Positions 1 to 6,437 of a stretch of DNA of 11,810 nucleotides are shown here, piece by piece. A program made the position numbers and the translations under genes. Under the pieces are notes generated by a model. That model searched no databases, had not been told where the DNA came from, and saw only the letters and a program-made list of their open reading frames with translations. Numbering within the stretch: position 1 is the first letter of the stretch; each line of letters begins with the position of its first letter. The DNA is from Candidatus Solibacter sp. (GTDB taxonomy: Bacteria; Acidobacteriota; Terriglobia; Bryobacterales; Bryobacteraceae), in assembly GCA_017883345.1 (NCBI GenBank), contig JADGNT010000071.1:1-11810 (forward strand). The letters run 5' to 3'.

Positions 1-116
1 CGGGCTTCGCGATCTTCCACTTCGTGGCGCGGAATTTCCCGGTTTTCGAGGCGGCGGCGCATGAGCCGGCGCAGGCGGAACTGGAAGAATCGGAGGCAGA
101 CCCAGTCGCCGTCTGA
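1..116 (+). CDS. C-terminal end of an unidentified upstream protein (partial)
   Basis: The reading frame that starts at base 3 is open from the window edge to a TGA at 114-116. It gives 37 residues: a hydrophobic, Phe-rich stretch (GFAIFHFVARNFPVF) and then an Ala/Glu-rich acidic tail (about 20 residues, ending DPVAV). The hydrophobic part could be the end of a last membrane helix followed by a cytoplasmic tail, as in an integral membrane subunit, but the fragment is too short to assign. The stop codon overlaps the ATG of the following histidine kinase (TGATG), which suggests co-transcription and translational coupling. A membrane redox subunit (for example NrfD-like or cytochrome b-like) would fit the heme-sensing kinase downstream, but that is a guess. 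Confidence 0.55.
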   Translation, partial: GFAIFHFVARNFPVFEAAAHEPAQAELEESEADPVAV

Positions 117-1711
117 TGCAACCGCCGAGCAAAATCCGCCTGGGACTGGCCGCCAAGCTCGCCATCTGCGTGGTCGCGAGCACGGCGGTTTTCTTTGCCT
201 CGTTCGGGTATCTCAACCTGCGGATGGAGCGCAGCCACTCCGAGGATCTGATCAAGCAGTCGGCCTACCGGACGGCCGACGTGATCCTGCGCAGCACGCA
301 CTACGAAATGCTGCACAACGATCGCGATGCCCTGTACAACATCATTCGGGAACTGGGCAGCGAGAACGGCATCCGGCGGATCCGCCTGTTCAACAAGGAA
401 GGGCGGATCACGCTCTCCACCGAAGCCGGCGAACTCAACACGGTGGTGGACAAAAAAGCCGAAGCCTGCTACGGATGCCACCAGCAGTCCGCGCCGCTCA
501 CCAAATTGAACCGCACGGACCGCGCGCGGCGTTTCACCGATAAGCAGGGGCACAGCGTGCTGGGGGTGATCCAGCCGGTGGATAACGCGCCGGAATGCTC
601 CAATGCGGCCTGCCACGTGCATCCGGCCGGGCAGCAGGTGCTGGGGGTGATCGACGCCAATCTGTCGCTGGACACGGTGGACGAGCAGATGGCGCAGCAC
701 CAGGCGAACCTGGGGTATTTCCTGGTGGGCGCGATTGTGCTGGGATCCGCGCTGGCGGCAGGATTCATCTGGATCGTAGTGTACCGGCCGGTGAAGAAAC
801 TAATTGCCGGCACGCACCGCGTGGCGGATGGGGACTTGTCGTATCGCCTGCCGGTGGGTTCGGACGACGAACTGGGCGACCTGGCGCGCTCCTTCAACAA
901 GATGACCGCCAAAGTGGAAGGGGTGCAGGCGGAGATCGAAGAGCGCGTGCGGCGCAAGACGGCCGAGCTGGAGAAGATCCACAAAACCCTGCTGAGCTCG
1001 GAGAAGATGGCCTCGATCGGCAAGCTGGCGGCCACGGTGGCGCACGAAATCAACAATCCGCTGTTCGGCATCCTGACGTACGCGCACCTCACACTGCGCG
1101 GCGTGCAGAAGCTGGAATTCGAAGGGCGCGACGAGATGGCGGAGCAGTTGCAGACCATCGAGCGCGAGAGCAAGCGGTGCGGCGAACTGGTCAAGAGTCT
1201 GTTGACGTTTTCGCGCCAGGCGCCGAGCCAGCGCGAGCCGCAGGATCTGAACACGGTAGTGCACCGCGCGGTCCAACTGGTGAAGCACAAGCTGGACATG
1301 CAGAGCATCGAGTTGAAAGAGAGCCTGGCGGAGGGGTTACCGGCGGTGGAATGCGACGGGAACCAAATCCAGCAGGTGATTCTAGTGTTGATGGTGAACG
1401 CCTCGGAGGCGATGCCCAAGGGCGGCCGGCTAGAGGTGAGCACGGAATTCGACCGGGCGGGCGAACAGGGCGTGGTGCGCGTGAAGGATAGCGGTTCGGG
1501 CATCCCGCCGGACGTGCTGCCGCGCATCTTCGACCCGTTTTTCACCACCAAGGAAGATCAGAACCGCACGGGCCTTGGGCTGGCCGTGGCGGCGAGCATT
1601 ATCGAGCAGCATGCGGGTGAAATCACCGTGCGGAGCGAACCGGGCGCGGGGACGGAGTTCCGAGTGGCGCTGCCGGCGACGGCGGCGGCGCTGGCGGGCG
1701 CCAGGCAGTGA
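116..1711 (+). CDS. Membrane sensor histidine kinase with two c-type heme motifs
   Basis: A 531-residue two-component sensor kinase. An N-terminal membrane helix (about residues 11-33) and a second one (about 200-223) enclose an extracytoplasmic sensor domain. That domain carries CYGCH (C118-H122, the CXXCH heme c motif) and CSNAACH (C161, C166, H167, a CX4CH spacing), so two covalent hemes are likely and the signal is probably redox or a heme ligand. A HAMP domain (about 222-275) and a coiled coil follow. The HisKA domain has the phospho-acceptor H310 in AHEINNP. The ATPase domain shows the N box around N428 (VNASEAM), the G1 box DSGSGIP (458-464), the F box DPFFTTK (473-479) and the G2 box GLGL (486-489). 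The start ATG overlaps the preceding stop. The stop is followed within 45 nt by the start of an NtrC-type regulator, its likely partner. The kinase assignment is firm; the hemes are inferred from the motifs. Confidence 0.93.
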   Translation: MQPPSKIRLGLAAKLAICVVASTAVFFASFGYLNLRMERSHSEDLIKQSAYRTADVILRSTHYEMLHNDRDALYNIIRELGSENGIRRIRLFNKEGRITLSTEAGELNTVVDKKAEACYGCHQQSAPLTKLNRTDRARRFTDKQGHSVLGVIQPVDNAPECSNAACHVHPAGQQVLGVIDANLSLDTVDEQMAQHQANLGYFLVGAIVLGSALAAGFIWIVVYRPVKKLIAGTHRVADGDLSYRLPVGSDDELGDLARSFNKMTAKVEGVQAEIEERVRRKTAELEKIHKTLLSSEKMASIGKLAATVAHEINNPLFGILTYAHLTLRGVQKLEFEGRDEMAEQLQTIERESKRCGELVKSLLTFSRQAPSQREPQDLNTVVHRAVQLVKHKLDMQSIELKESLAEGLPAVECDGNQIQQVILVLMVNASEAMPKGGRLEVSTEFDRAGEQGVVRVKDSGSGIPPDVLPRIFDPFFTTKEDQNRTGLGLAVAASIIEQHAGEITVRSEPGAGTEFRVALPATAAALAGARQ

Positions 1712-1743
1712 GCGGACACGGCACAAATGGTAACGGGAAGCAA

Positions 1744-1750
1744 GGGGAGG
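1744..1750 (+). promoter_or_regulatory. Shine-Dalgarno site deciding the start of the sigma-54 regulator
   Basis: GGGGAGG lies 5 nt upstream of the ATG at 1756 and is one of the strongest ribosome-binding sites in the window. It favours that ATG over the in-frame GTG at 1708, which overlaps the kinase stop codon but has no comparable site. Confidence 0.65.
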
Positions 1751-1755
1751 ATCAA

Positions 1756-3120
1756 ATGGCAAGCGTAGTGGAACCACCAACGGCAACTCGAACCAAGGGC
1801 AGAATCCTGATCGTCGACGACGAACTGGTAGTGCGCGATTCGCTGGGCAAGTGGTTTACCAGCGAGGGGTATATGGCGCGGCCCGCCGGGGGCGCCCGGG
1901 AAGCTCTGGAGGCGATCCAGCAGGCGGAGTTCGATATTGCGCTGCTGGACATCAAGATGCCGGGCATGGACGGCATGGAGCTACAGGCCCGTTTGCGGGA
2001 GGCGGATCCGGACCTGACGATCATCATTATGACGGGTTATGCCAGCGTGGAAACCGCGGTGCAGGCGTTGAAGATGGGGGCCTACGATTACATCACCAAG
2101 CCGGTGGATCCGGATGAGCTGTCGCACCTGGTCTCTAACGCCTTGGAACATAAGCGGGCGCGGCGCGAAGTGAACCGGTTGCGCGAAGACCTGTTGGAAG
2201 CGGCCCCGGGGACCGAGTTGATCGGCAAGAGCCCGGCGATGAAGAAGGTCACCGAGCTGATCGAAATGGTGGCGCCCACGGAGGCCACGGTGCTGATCAC
2301 GGGGGAAACCGGGACGGGCAAGGAAGTGGTGGCGCGGGCGATCCATGCGGCCGGTCCGCGGCGCTACATGCCGATGGTGACGGTGCATTGCGGCGCGCTC
2401 ACCGAGACGCTGCTGGAAAGCGAACTGTTCGGGCACGAAAAAGGCGCGTTCACGGGGGCGCAGTACCGCAAGAAAGGCAAGTTTGAGGTGGCCGACGGGG
2501 GCAGTGTTTTCCTCGACGAGATCAGCGACATCAGCCTGAAGACGCAGACCGACCTGTTGCGGGTGCTGCAAGAGAAGGAAATCGTGCGCGTGGGCGGCAA
2601 TCAGCAGATCAAGGTGGATTTCCGGGCGATCGCCGCCACCAACAAGAATCTGGAGACGCTGGTCAAGAACGGCACTTTCCGGCCGGATCTGTACTACCGG
2701 CTGCACGTTTTCTGCATCGAGCTGCCGCCGTTGCGCGACCGGCGGGAAGACATACCGCTATTGGTGGCGCACTTCCTGAACAAGTTCTGCATGGCCACCA
2801 GCCGGCCGGTGCCGCAGCTCTCGCAGGAAGCCATCGAGGTGCTGATGCGGCACGATTGGCCGGGCAACGTGAGGGAGCTGGAGAACGCGGTGGAACGGGC
2901 GCTGGTGGTGGGCCGGGGCAATGAAATCCGTCCGGCGGATTTCTCGTTCCAGTTCCAGGTGGACGAGCCGAAGGGCGGCAAGACGCTGGACGACATCGAA
3001 CGGGTGCATATCGAACGCATACTGCGCGAGACGCAGCACAACCTCTCACGCGCGGCGCGGATCCTGGACATCGATCGCACCACGCTTTATAACAAGCTGC
3101 GGCGCTACGGTCTGCGGTGA
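1756..3120 (+). CDS. NtrC-family sigma-54-dependent response regulator
   Basis: A 454-residue transcriptional activator with the full REC / AAA+ / Fis-type HTH layout. In the receiver domain D21-D22 form the acidic pocket, D65 (LLDIKMPG) is the phosphate acceptor, and T93 and K115 complete the switch. The AAA+ domain has Walker A GETGTGKE (183-190), the sigma-54-contacting GAFTGA loop (230-235), Walker B VFLDE (251-255) and the arginine-finger region (FRPDLYYRL, about 288-296). The C-terminal HTH (about 415-454) ends in a typical RTTLYNKLRRYGL. It would hydrolyse ATP to open sigma-54 promoters when phosphorylated by the heme-sensor kinase upstream. The ATG at 1756 is chosen for its strong ribosome-binding site; a GTG at 1708 would add 16 low-complexity residues. 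I saw no clear -24/-12 sigma-54 promoter in the window's intergenic regions, so its targets probably lie elsewhere. Confidence 0.94.
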   Translation: MASVVEPPTATRTKGRILIVDDELVVRDSLGKWFTSEGYMARPAGGAREALEAIQQAEFDIALLDIKMPGMDGMELQARLREADPDLTIIIMTGYASVETAVQALKMGAYDYITKPVDPDELSHLVSNALEHKRARREVNRLREDLLEAAPGTELIGKSPAMKKVTELIEMVAPTEATVLITGETGTGKEVVARAIHAAGPRRYMPMVTVHCGALTETLLESELFGHEKGAFTGAQYRKKGKFEVADGGSVFLDEISDISLKTQTDLLRVLQEKEIVRVGGNQQIKVDFRAIAATNKNLETLVKNGTFRPDLYYRLHVFCIELPPLRDRREDIPLLVAHFLNKFCMATSRPVPQLSQEAIEVLMRHDWPGNVRELENAVERALVVGRGNEIRPADFSFQFQVDEPKGGKTLDDIERVHIERILRETQHNLSRAARILDIDRTTLYNKLRRYGLR

Positions 3121-3668
3121 AACCGATTCACCTGATCCCGCTAGCCAACGGGGCCGGGCCGCTGGAGCCGGGACTCGTGGTGCTGGAACATCTGGCGGTC
3201 ACGCTGGCGCGCACGTTCCGCACGCCGTGCCGCATCCGGCCGGAGACGTTCGACGTTTCGTTCGCGCTGGACGCCGCGCGGCGGCAGTATTATTCCACGG
3301 CGATCCTCCAGCGCCTGGAGCGCGCCTCGGACCTGGATGCGCGCATTCTGGGCGTGACGGCGGGCGATCTCTATGTCCCGGTACTCACCTTCGTGTTTGG
3401 GGAAGCGCAGTTGGATGGAAACTGCGCGGTGGTCTCCACGGCGCGGCTGCACGAGGAGTTCTACGGGATGCCGCGGCGCGAAGAACTGTATCGCGAGCGC
3501 CTGGTGAAGGAGGCGGCTCACGAGCTGGGACACACCTTTGGGCTGCGCCACTGCGCGGATTGGCGGTGCGTGATGTCGTCCAGCCACGGGGTGGAACGGC
3601 TCGACGTGAAAGGGGCGGATTTCTGCGCCACTTGCCGGAAAAGGGTGCTCAGCGACGGATACTGGTAG
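3117..3668 (+). CDS. amzA: Archaemetzincin-type zinc metalloprotease
   Basis: A 183-residue protein matching the archaemetzincin signature. The catalytic zinc site is HELGHTFGLRH (H135, E136, H139, G142, H145), followed directly by C146, C151 and the Met-turn M153 (CVM), then a C170-X2-C173 pair. In this family four cysteines bind a second, structural zinc. There is no signal peptide, so the protein is probably cytoplasmic, and its natural substrate is unknown. The GTG start overlaps the TGA of the sigma-54 regulator (GTGA) with no obvious ribosome-binding site of its own, so translation is probably coupled to the regulator. Pairing of this protease with a heme-sensing two-component system is unusual to my knowledge. 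The family call is firm; any role in signalling is inference from position. Confidence 0.9.
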   Translation: MKPIHLIPLANGAGPLEPGLVVLEHLAVTLARTFRTPCRIRPETFDVSFALDAARRQYYSTAILQRLERASDLDARILGVTAGDLYVPVLTFVFGEAQLDGNCAVVSTARLHEEFYGMPRREELYRERLVKEAAHELGHTFGLRHCADWRCVMSSSHGVERLDVKGADFCATCRKRVLSDGYW

Positions 3669-3675
3669 GGGGAGT

Positions 3676-3716
3676 TTCTCGCAGAGACGCGAAGCACGCA
3701 AAGAACACGAAGAAAT
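3676..3716. repeat. Purine-rich 8-9-mer array (GCAGAGAC-type)
   Basis: A run of imperfect units (GCAGAGAC, GCGAAGCAC, GCAAAGAAC, ACGAAGAA) lies just after the archaemetzincin stop. Arrays of this kind are scattered through intergenic regions of many environmental bacterial genomes. A related motif, read on the other strand, appears at about 10400-10430. No coding potential is evident and the function is unknown. Confidence 0.5.
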
Positions 3717-3718
3717 TT

Positions 3719-3794
3719 AGCCGCCGATGAACGCCGATGAACGCCGATAAGACCTAGAGTGCTTATCGGCGTTCATCTGCGTTTATCGGCGGCT
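3719..3794. repeat. 33-bp near-perfect inverted repeat built from decamers, upstream of hypF
   Basis: The left arm 3719-3751 and right arm 3762-3794 pair at 31 of 33 positions around a 10-nt loop (3752-3761). One of the two differences is a G-T wobble in RNA. The left arm is three tandem decamers of the type CGCCGATGAA. The hairpin sits in the gap between the archaemetzincin and hypF and ends 15 nt before the hypF ATG. It could act as a terminator or mRNA-stability element, or simply be a dispersed palindrome. There is no T-run directly after it, only the mixed pyrimidine stretch TCTTCTTTTTCC. Confidence 0.85.
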
Positions 3795-3808
3795 GGTCTT
3801 CTTTTTCC

Positions 3809-6136
3809 ATGGTTATGCCACAGCGCATTCAGGTCCGATTGCGGGGGATCGTACAGGGGGTCGGGTTCCGGCCGTTTGTGTACAATCTGGCGCAGCGGCT
3901 GAACCTCGCGGGGTATGTCTTGAACGATTCCTCCGGCCTGATCGCGGAAGTGGAAGGCCCGGCGGCGGCGATCGAGAGTTTCCTGGAGGCGCTCGGCAGC
4001 GAGCATCCTCCGCTGGCCTGGATCCAGGATCGCGCGGTGACTTCCCTGCCCCTCAACGGCGACCGCGAATTCCGCATACGGCCGAGCGTGGCGGAGACCG
4101 GCAAGTTCGCGCTGATCTCTCCGGACATCGCGACGTGCGCCCAGTGCCTGGCCGATTGCACCGATCCGGGCAACCGCCGGTACGGGTACGCCTTCACCAA
4201 CTGCACCAACTGCGGCCCGCGGTACACCATCATCCGCGACATCCCTTACGACCGGCCGCACACCACCATGGCGGCCTTCGCCATGTGCGCGGAGTGCCGC
4301 GCCGAGTACGACAACCCCGCCGACCGCCGCTTCCATGCGCAACCGAATGCGTGCCCGGCGTGCGGTCCCGCGCTCTCCGCGGAGATCGCGGAAGCACAGC
4401 GGCGGCTGGCGGACGGGGAGATTCTGGCGATCAAGGGGCTGGGAGGATTTCACCTGGCCTGCGATGCAGGCGACAGTGCGGCGGTGGGCCGGCTGCGGGC
4501 GCGCAAGCGGCGCAGCGACAAGCCGTTCGCGGTGATGGTGCGGAATCTGGAGGCGGCGCGCGACATCTGCGTGGTGGACGACGCGGCGGCGCGGGCGCTC
4601 AGCGGGCCGCGACACCCCATCGTGATTCTGCCGCGCCTTGACGTGGCGCAGGCACTCTTGCCTGCCGTGTCGAGACTCGTCTCGACACCCGTTCGCGGGC
4701 GCGACACAGTGTCGAAGGCAAGCGTCGGCATGAGTGCCGACGCGGCAGGCAAGAGTGCCTGCGCCACGTCACTTCCGGAAGGCATCGCTCCGCGCAATCC
4801 GACGCTGGGCGTCATGCTGCCGTACACGCCACTGCACCACCTGCTGTTCTCTGGCGCGCCGTTCGCGGCGTTAGTGATGACCAGCGGCAACCTGAGCGAA
4901 GAGCCCATCGTGGTGGAGAACCACGACGCTCGCGAGCGTCTGGGCGGGGTGGCCGACTGGTTCCTGGTACACAATCGCGATATCTACATGCGCGCCGACG
5001 ATTCGGTAGTACGTATCTTCGAAGGCGAGGAGCGGGTGATGCGGCGATCGCGTGGCTACACGCCGCAGACTCTCGACCTGGGGCGCGAGTTGCCCGAGCT
5101 GCTGGCGTGCGGCGGCGAGTTGAAGAACGTTTTCTGCCTCACCAAGGGGACGCACGCCATCCTGAGCCAGCACATTGGAGATCTGGAGAACTACGAGACG
5201 CTGGTTTTCTTCGAGGAGACGCTGGCCAACCTGAAGAAGCTTTTCCGGGTTACGCCGCGCGCCGTGGCTTACGATTTGCACCCGGGCTATCTGAGCACGA
5301 AGTATGCGCTGGGCTTGGCGGGGCTGGAGAAGATCGGCGTGCAGCACCACCACGCGCACATCGCGAGTTGCATGGCGGAAAACGGATTGACGGGCGAAGC
5401 GATCGGCGTGGCGATGGATGGAACGGGATACGGCGTGGACGGCGCGATCTGGGGCGGCGAGTTCCTGGTGGCGAGCTACGCGGGGTTCGAACGGCGCGCC
5501 CACCTGCGCTACGTGCCGCTGGCCGGCGGGGACGCGGCGGTGCGCGAGCCGTGGCGCGCCGCGTTGGGGTATGCGGGCGCGGCGGAGCGCTTGTTGGCGG
5601 GCGTGGGGGGGCACATCGGCGACCAGCGGCTGCGCGCGGTCGAGCGGATGATCGCGACCGGGACGAATACGGTGATGACGTCCTCCTGCGGGCGCCTGTT
5701 CGACGCGGTGGCGGCGCTCATCGGATTGCGCTACGAGGTCAATTTCGAAGGCCAGGCGGCGATCGAGCTGGAAGCGATTGTGGACCCGTCGTGCGAGGAA
5801 CGGTACGAGTTCGATATCGGCGGAGACGAACTCGACTTTCGCGCGATGATGGAGCGCATCGTGAAGGAACGGGCGGCGCCATCGGTGGTGGCGGCGCGCT
5901 TTCACAATACGCTGGCGGCGGCGATCCACGAGATGTGCCTGCGCATGCGGCGGGAGAGCGGGATCGAGCGCGTCTGCCTGAGCGGCGGCACATTTCAGAA
6001 TATGCGGTTGCTGGGTCTGACGGCGCGTGCGCTACGCGCGTCGGGGTTCGAGCTGTTTCTGCACCGCAAGGTACCGCCCAACGATGGCGGGATCGCGCTG
6101 GGGCAGGCGGTGATCGCGGCGGAACGGATGAAGTGA
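3809..6136 (+). CDS. hypF: [NiFe]-hydrogenase maturation carbamoyltransferase HypF, with an in-frame palindrome insertion
   Basis: A 775-residue HypF, which makes the thiocarbamate on HypE that becomes the cyanide ligands of [NiFe]-hydrogenase. In order: an acylphosphatase domain (RGIVQGVGFRPFVY, 12-25); two zinc fingers with CXXC pairs C110/C113 and C132/C135, then C160/C163 and C182/C185; a YrdC-like domain (KRRSDKPF, 233-240; SGNLSEEP, 359-366); and a Kae1-like carbamoyltransferase domain (HHHAH, 513-517; DGTGYG, 537-542; LSGGTFQN, 724-731; NDGGIALGQ, 758-766). Residues 278-321 are encoded by a 131-bp palindromic element and have no counterpart I know in HypF. They sit between VILPRL and the conserved IAPRNPTLGVMLPYTPLHH stretch and explain why the protein is longer than the roughly 750 usual. 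All catalytic motifs remain, so it may still work. The ATG at 3809 has no clear ribosome-binding site; ATG 3815 is an alternative. No other hyp or hydrogenase genes are in the window. Confidence 0.95.
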   Translation: MVMPQRIQVRLRGIVQGVGFRPFVYNLAQRLNLAGYVLNDSSGLIAEVEGPAAAIESFLEALGSEHPPLAWIQDRAVTSLPLNGDREFRIRPSVAETGKFALISPDIATCAQCLADCTDPGNRRYGYAFTNCTNCGPRYTIIRDIPYDRPHTTMAAFAMCAECRAEYDNPADRRFHAQPNACPACGPALSAEIAEAQRRLADGEILAIKGLGGFHLACDAGDSAAVGRLRARKRRSDKPFAVMVRNLEAARDICVVDDAAARALSGPRHPIVILPRLDVAQALLPAVSRLVSTPVRGRDTVSKASVGMSADAAGKSACATSLPEGIAPRNPTLGVMLPYTPLHHLLFSGAPFAALVMTSGNLSEEPIVVENHDARERLGGVADWFLVHNRDIYMRADDSVVRIFEGEERVMRRSRGYTPQTLDLGRELPELLACGGELKNVFCLTKGTHAILSQHIGDLENYETLVFFEETLANLKKLFRVTPRAVAYDLHPGYLSTKYALGLAGLEKIGVQHHHAHIASCMAENGLTGEAIGVAMDGTGYGVDGAIWGGEFLVASYAGFERRAHLRYVPLAGGDAAVREPWRAALGYAGAAERLLAGVGGHIGDQRLRAVERMIATGTNTVMTSSCGRLFDAVAALIGLRYEVNFEGQAAIELEAIVDPSCEERYEFDIGGDELDFRAMMERIVKERAAPSVVAARFHNTLAAAIHEMCLRMRRESGIERVCLSGGTFQNMRLLGLTARALRASGFELFLHRKVPPNDGGIALGQAVIAAERMK
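4640..4770. repeat. 131-bp multi-hairpin palindromic element inside hypF (copy 1)
   Basis: The outer arms 4640-4667 and 4743-4770 are perfect 28-bp inverted repeats. Each arm is itself a hairpin: GCAGGCA-CTCT-TGCCTGC at 4648-4665 and its mirror at 4745-4762. Between the arms lie further hairpins: a 9-bp stem with a 2-nt loop (4668-4687), CCCG-TTCG-CGGG (4688-4699), CGACA-CAG-TGTCG (4702-4714), and CGTCGGCA-TGAG-TGCCGACG (4723-4742) abutting the right arm. Single-stranded DNA or RNA could fold as a multi-branched structure. The element is translated in hypF's frame without a stop. Its origin is probably a non-autonomous mobile palindrome, similar in concept to REP elements or Rickettsia palindromic elements. 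I found no transposase for it in the window. Confidence 0.9.
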
Positions 6137-6141
6137 AGGAA

Positions 6142-6177
6142 TGGCCACAGATGAACACAGATAAACACGGATAAAAC
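6142..6177. repeat. Decamer array (ACACAGATAA-type) after hypF
   Basis: Starting 6 nt after the hypF stop, three tandem near-identical decamers (CACAGATGAA, CACAGATAAA, CACGGATAAA) form a short array. The unit resembles the decamers of the hairpin in front of hypF (CGCCGATGAA), with the same GAT core and spacing. It is single-stranded here: the matching inverted arm seen upstream of hypF is absent. Such arrays are common intergenic repeats in environmental genomes; the function is unknown. Confidence 0.6.
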
Positions 6178-6197
6178 AAAAACGCTCAAGGTGTTTG

Positions 6198-6402
6198 CTT
6201 AGGGGGCCACGCAAGAATAACTTCGCAGTTGCTGCCGTGGCGCACGCACTCCTGCGTGCCGCGTCGAGTCCCCGAACTCCTGTCGACGCTGGAGCGCCGT
6301 GCGGCAGCGGGCGTCGGCAAGAGTGCCGACGCGGCACGCAGGAGTGCGTGCGCCACATCTGCCAGTCAGCCAGTGTGAGGCTATTCTTGCGTTGGCCCTA
6401 AG
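6198..6402. repeat. 205-bp element with interrupted terminal inverted repeats enclosing palindrome copy 2
   Basis: CTTAGGG and ACGCAAGAATA at 6198-6219 are mirrored by TATTCTTGCGT and CCCTAAG at 6382-6402. That gives 18 matching bases in two blocks, separated by a short mismatched spacer. Between these ends lies the second copy of the palindrome found in hypF (6237-6356). The layout is that of a small non-autonomous element with terminal inverted repeats, or of one palindrome inserted into another. No target-site duplication is evident next to the ends. No gene is supported between the hypF stop and the end of the peptidase gene at 6438. Confidence 0.7.
6237..6356. repeat. 120-bp multi-hairpin palindromic element (copy 2), intergenic
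   Basis: Perfect 26-bp inverted arms (6237-6262 and 6331-6356) match the hypF copy except at a few positions, and those differences are compensated. Where copy 1 has the arm hairpin GCAGGCA-CTCT-TGCCTGC, this copy has GCACGCA-CTCC-TGCGTGC (6242-6259), with the mirror change in the other arm. The inner hairpin GTCGGCA-AGAG-TGCCGAC (6313-6330) is also shared with copy 1. The centre (6263-6312) is diverged. Conservation of pairing rather than sequence argues that the folded form matters. Confidence 0.88.
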
Positions 6403-6437
6403 CGGATGCGCGCGCTATCCAAAGGCAAGAATCCAGC

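Noticed and set aside
469..1551. 360-codon open frame on the - strand
   Set aside because: It is antisense to the histidine kinase, whose domains are unmistakable. The translated product is Ser/Arg-rich with no domain; it is a high-GC shadow.
2921..3730. 269-codon + strand frame across the regulator end and the protease gene
   Set aside because: It overlaps two genes with clear catalytic motifs, is Arg/Gly-rich, and runs into the intergenic repeat.
3669..3808. Sigma-54 promoter upstream of hypF
   Set aside because: I looked for the TGGCAC-N5-TTGC pattern here and in the other intergenic regions and found no acceptable match.
4640..4770. hypF as a pseudogene because of the insertion
   Set aside because: The frame is kept through the insert and every known catalytic and zinc motif remains on both sides. 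Activity is untested but the gene is not broken.
4640..4770. CRISPR-like repeats or a small structured ncRNA gene
   Set aside because: There are only two dispersed, diverged copies with no spacers, and no promoter or terminator; a mobile palindrome explains it better.
4871..5929. 352-codon - strand frame opposite hypF
   Set aside because: Shadow of the HypF Kae1-like domain; His/Arg-rich with no recognisable fold.
6195..6401. Short + strand frame covering palindrome copy 2 as a gene
   Set aside because: It coincides with the repeat and is Ala/Arg-rich. No ribosome-binding site or domain supports it.
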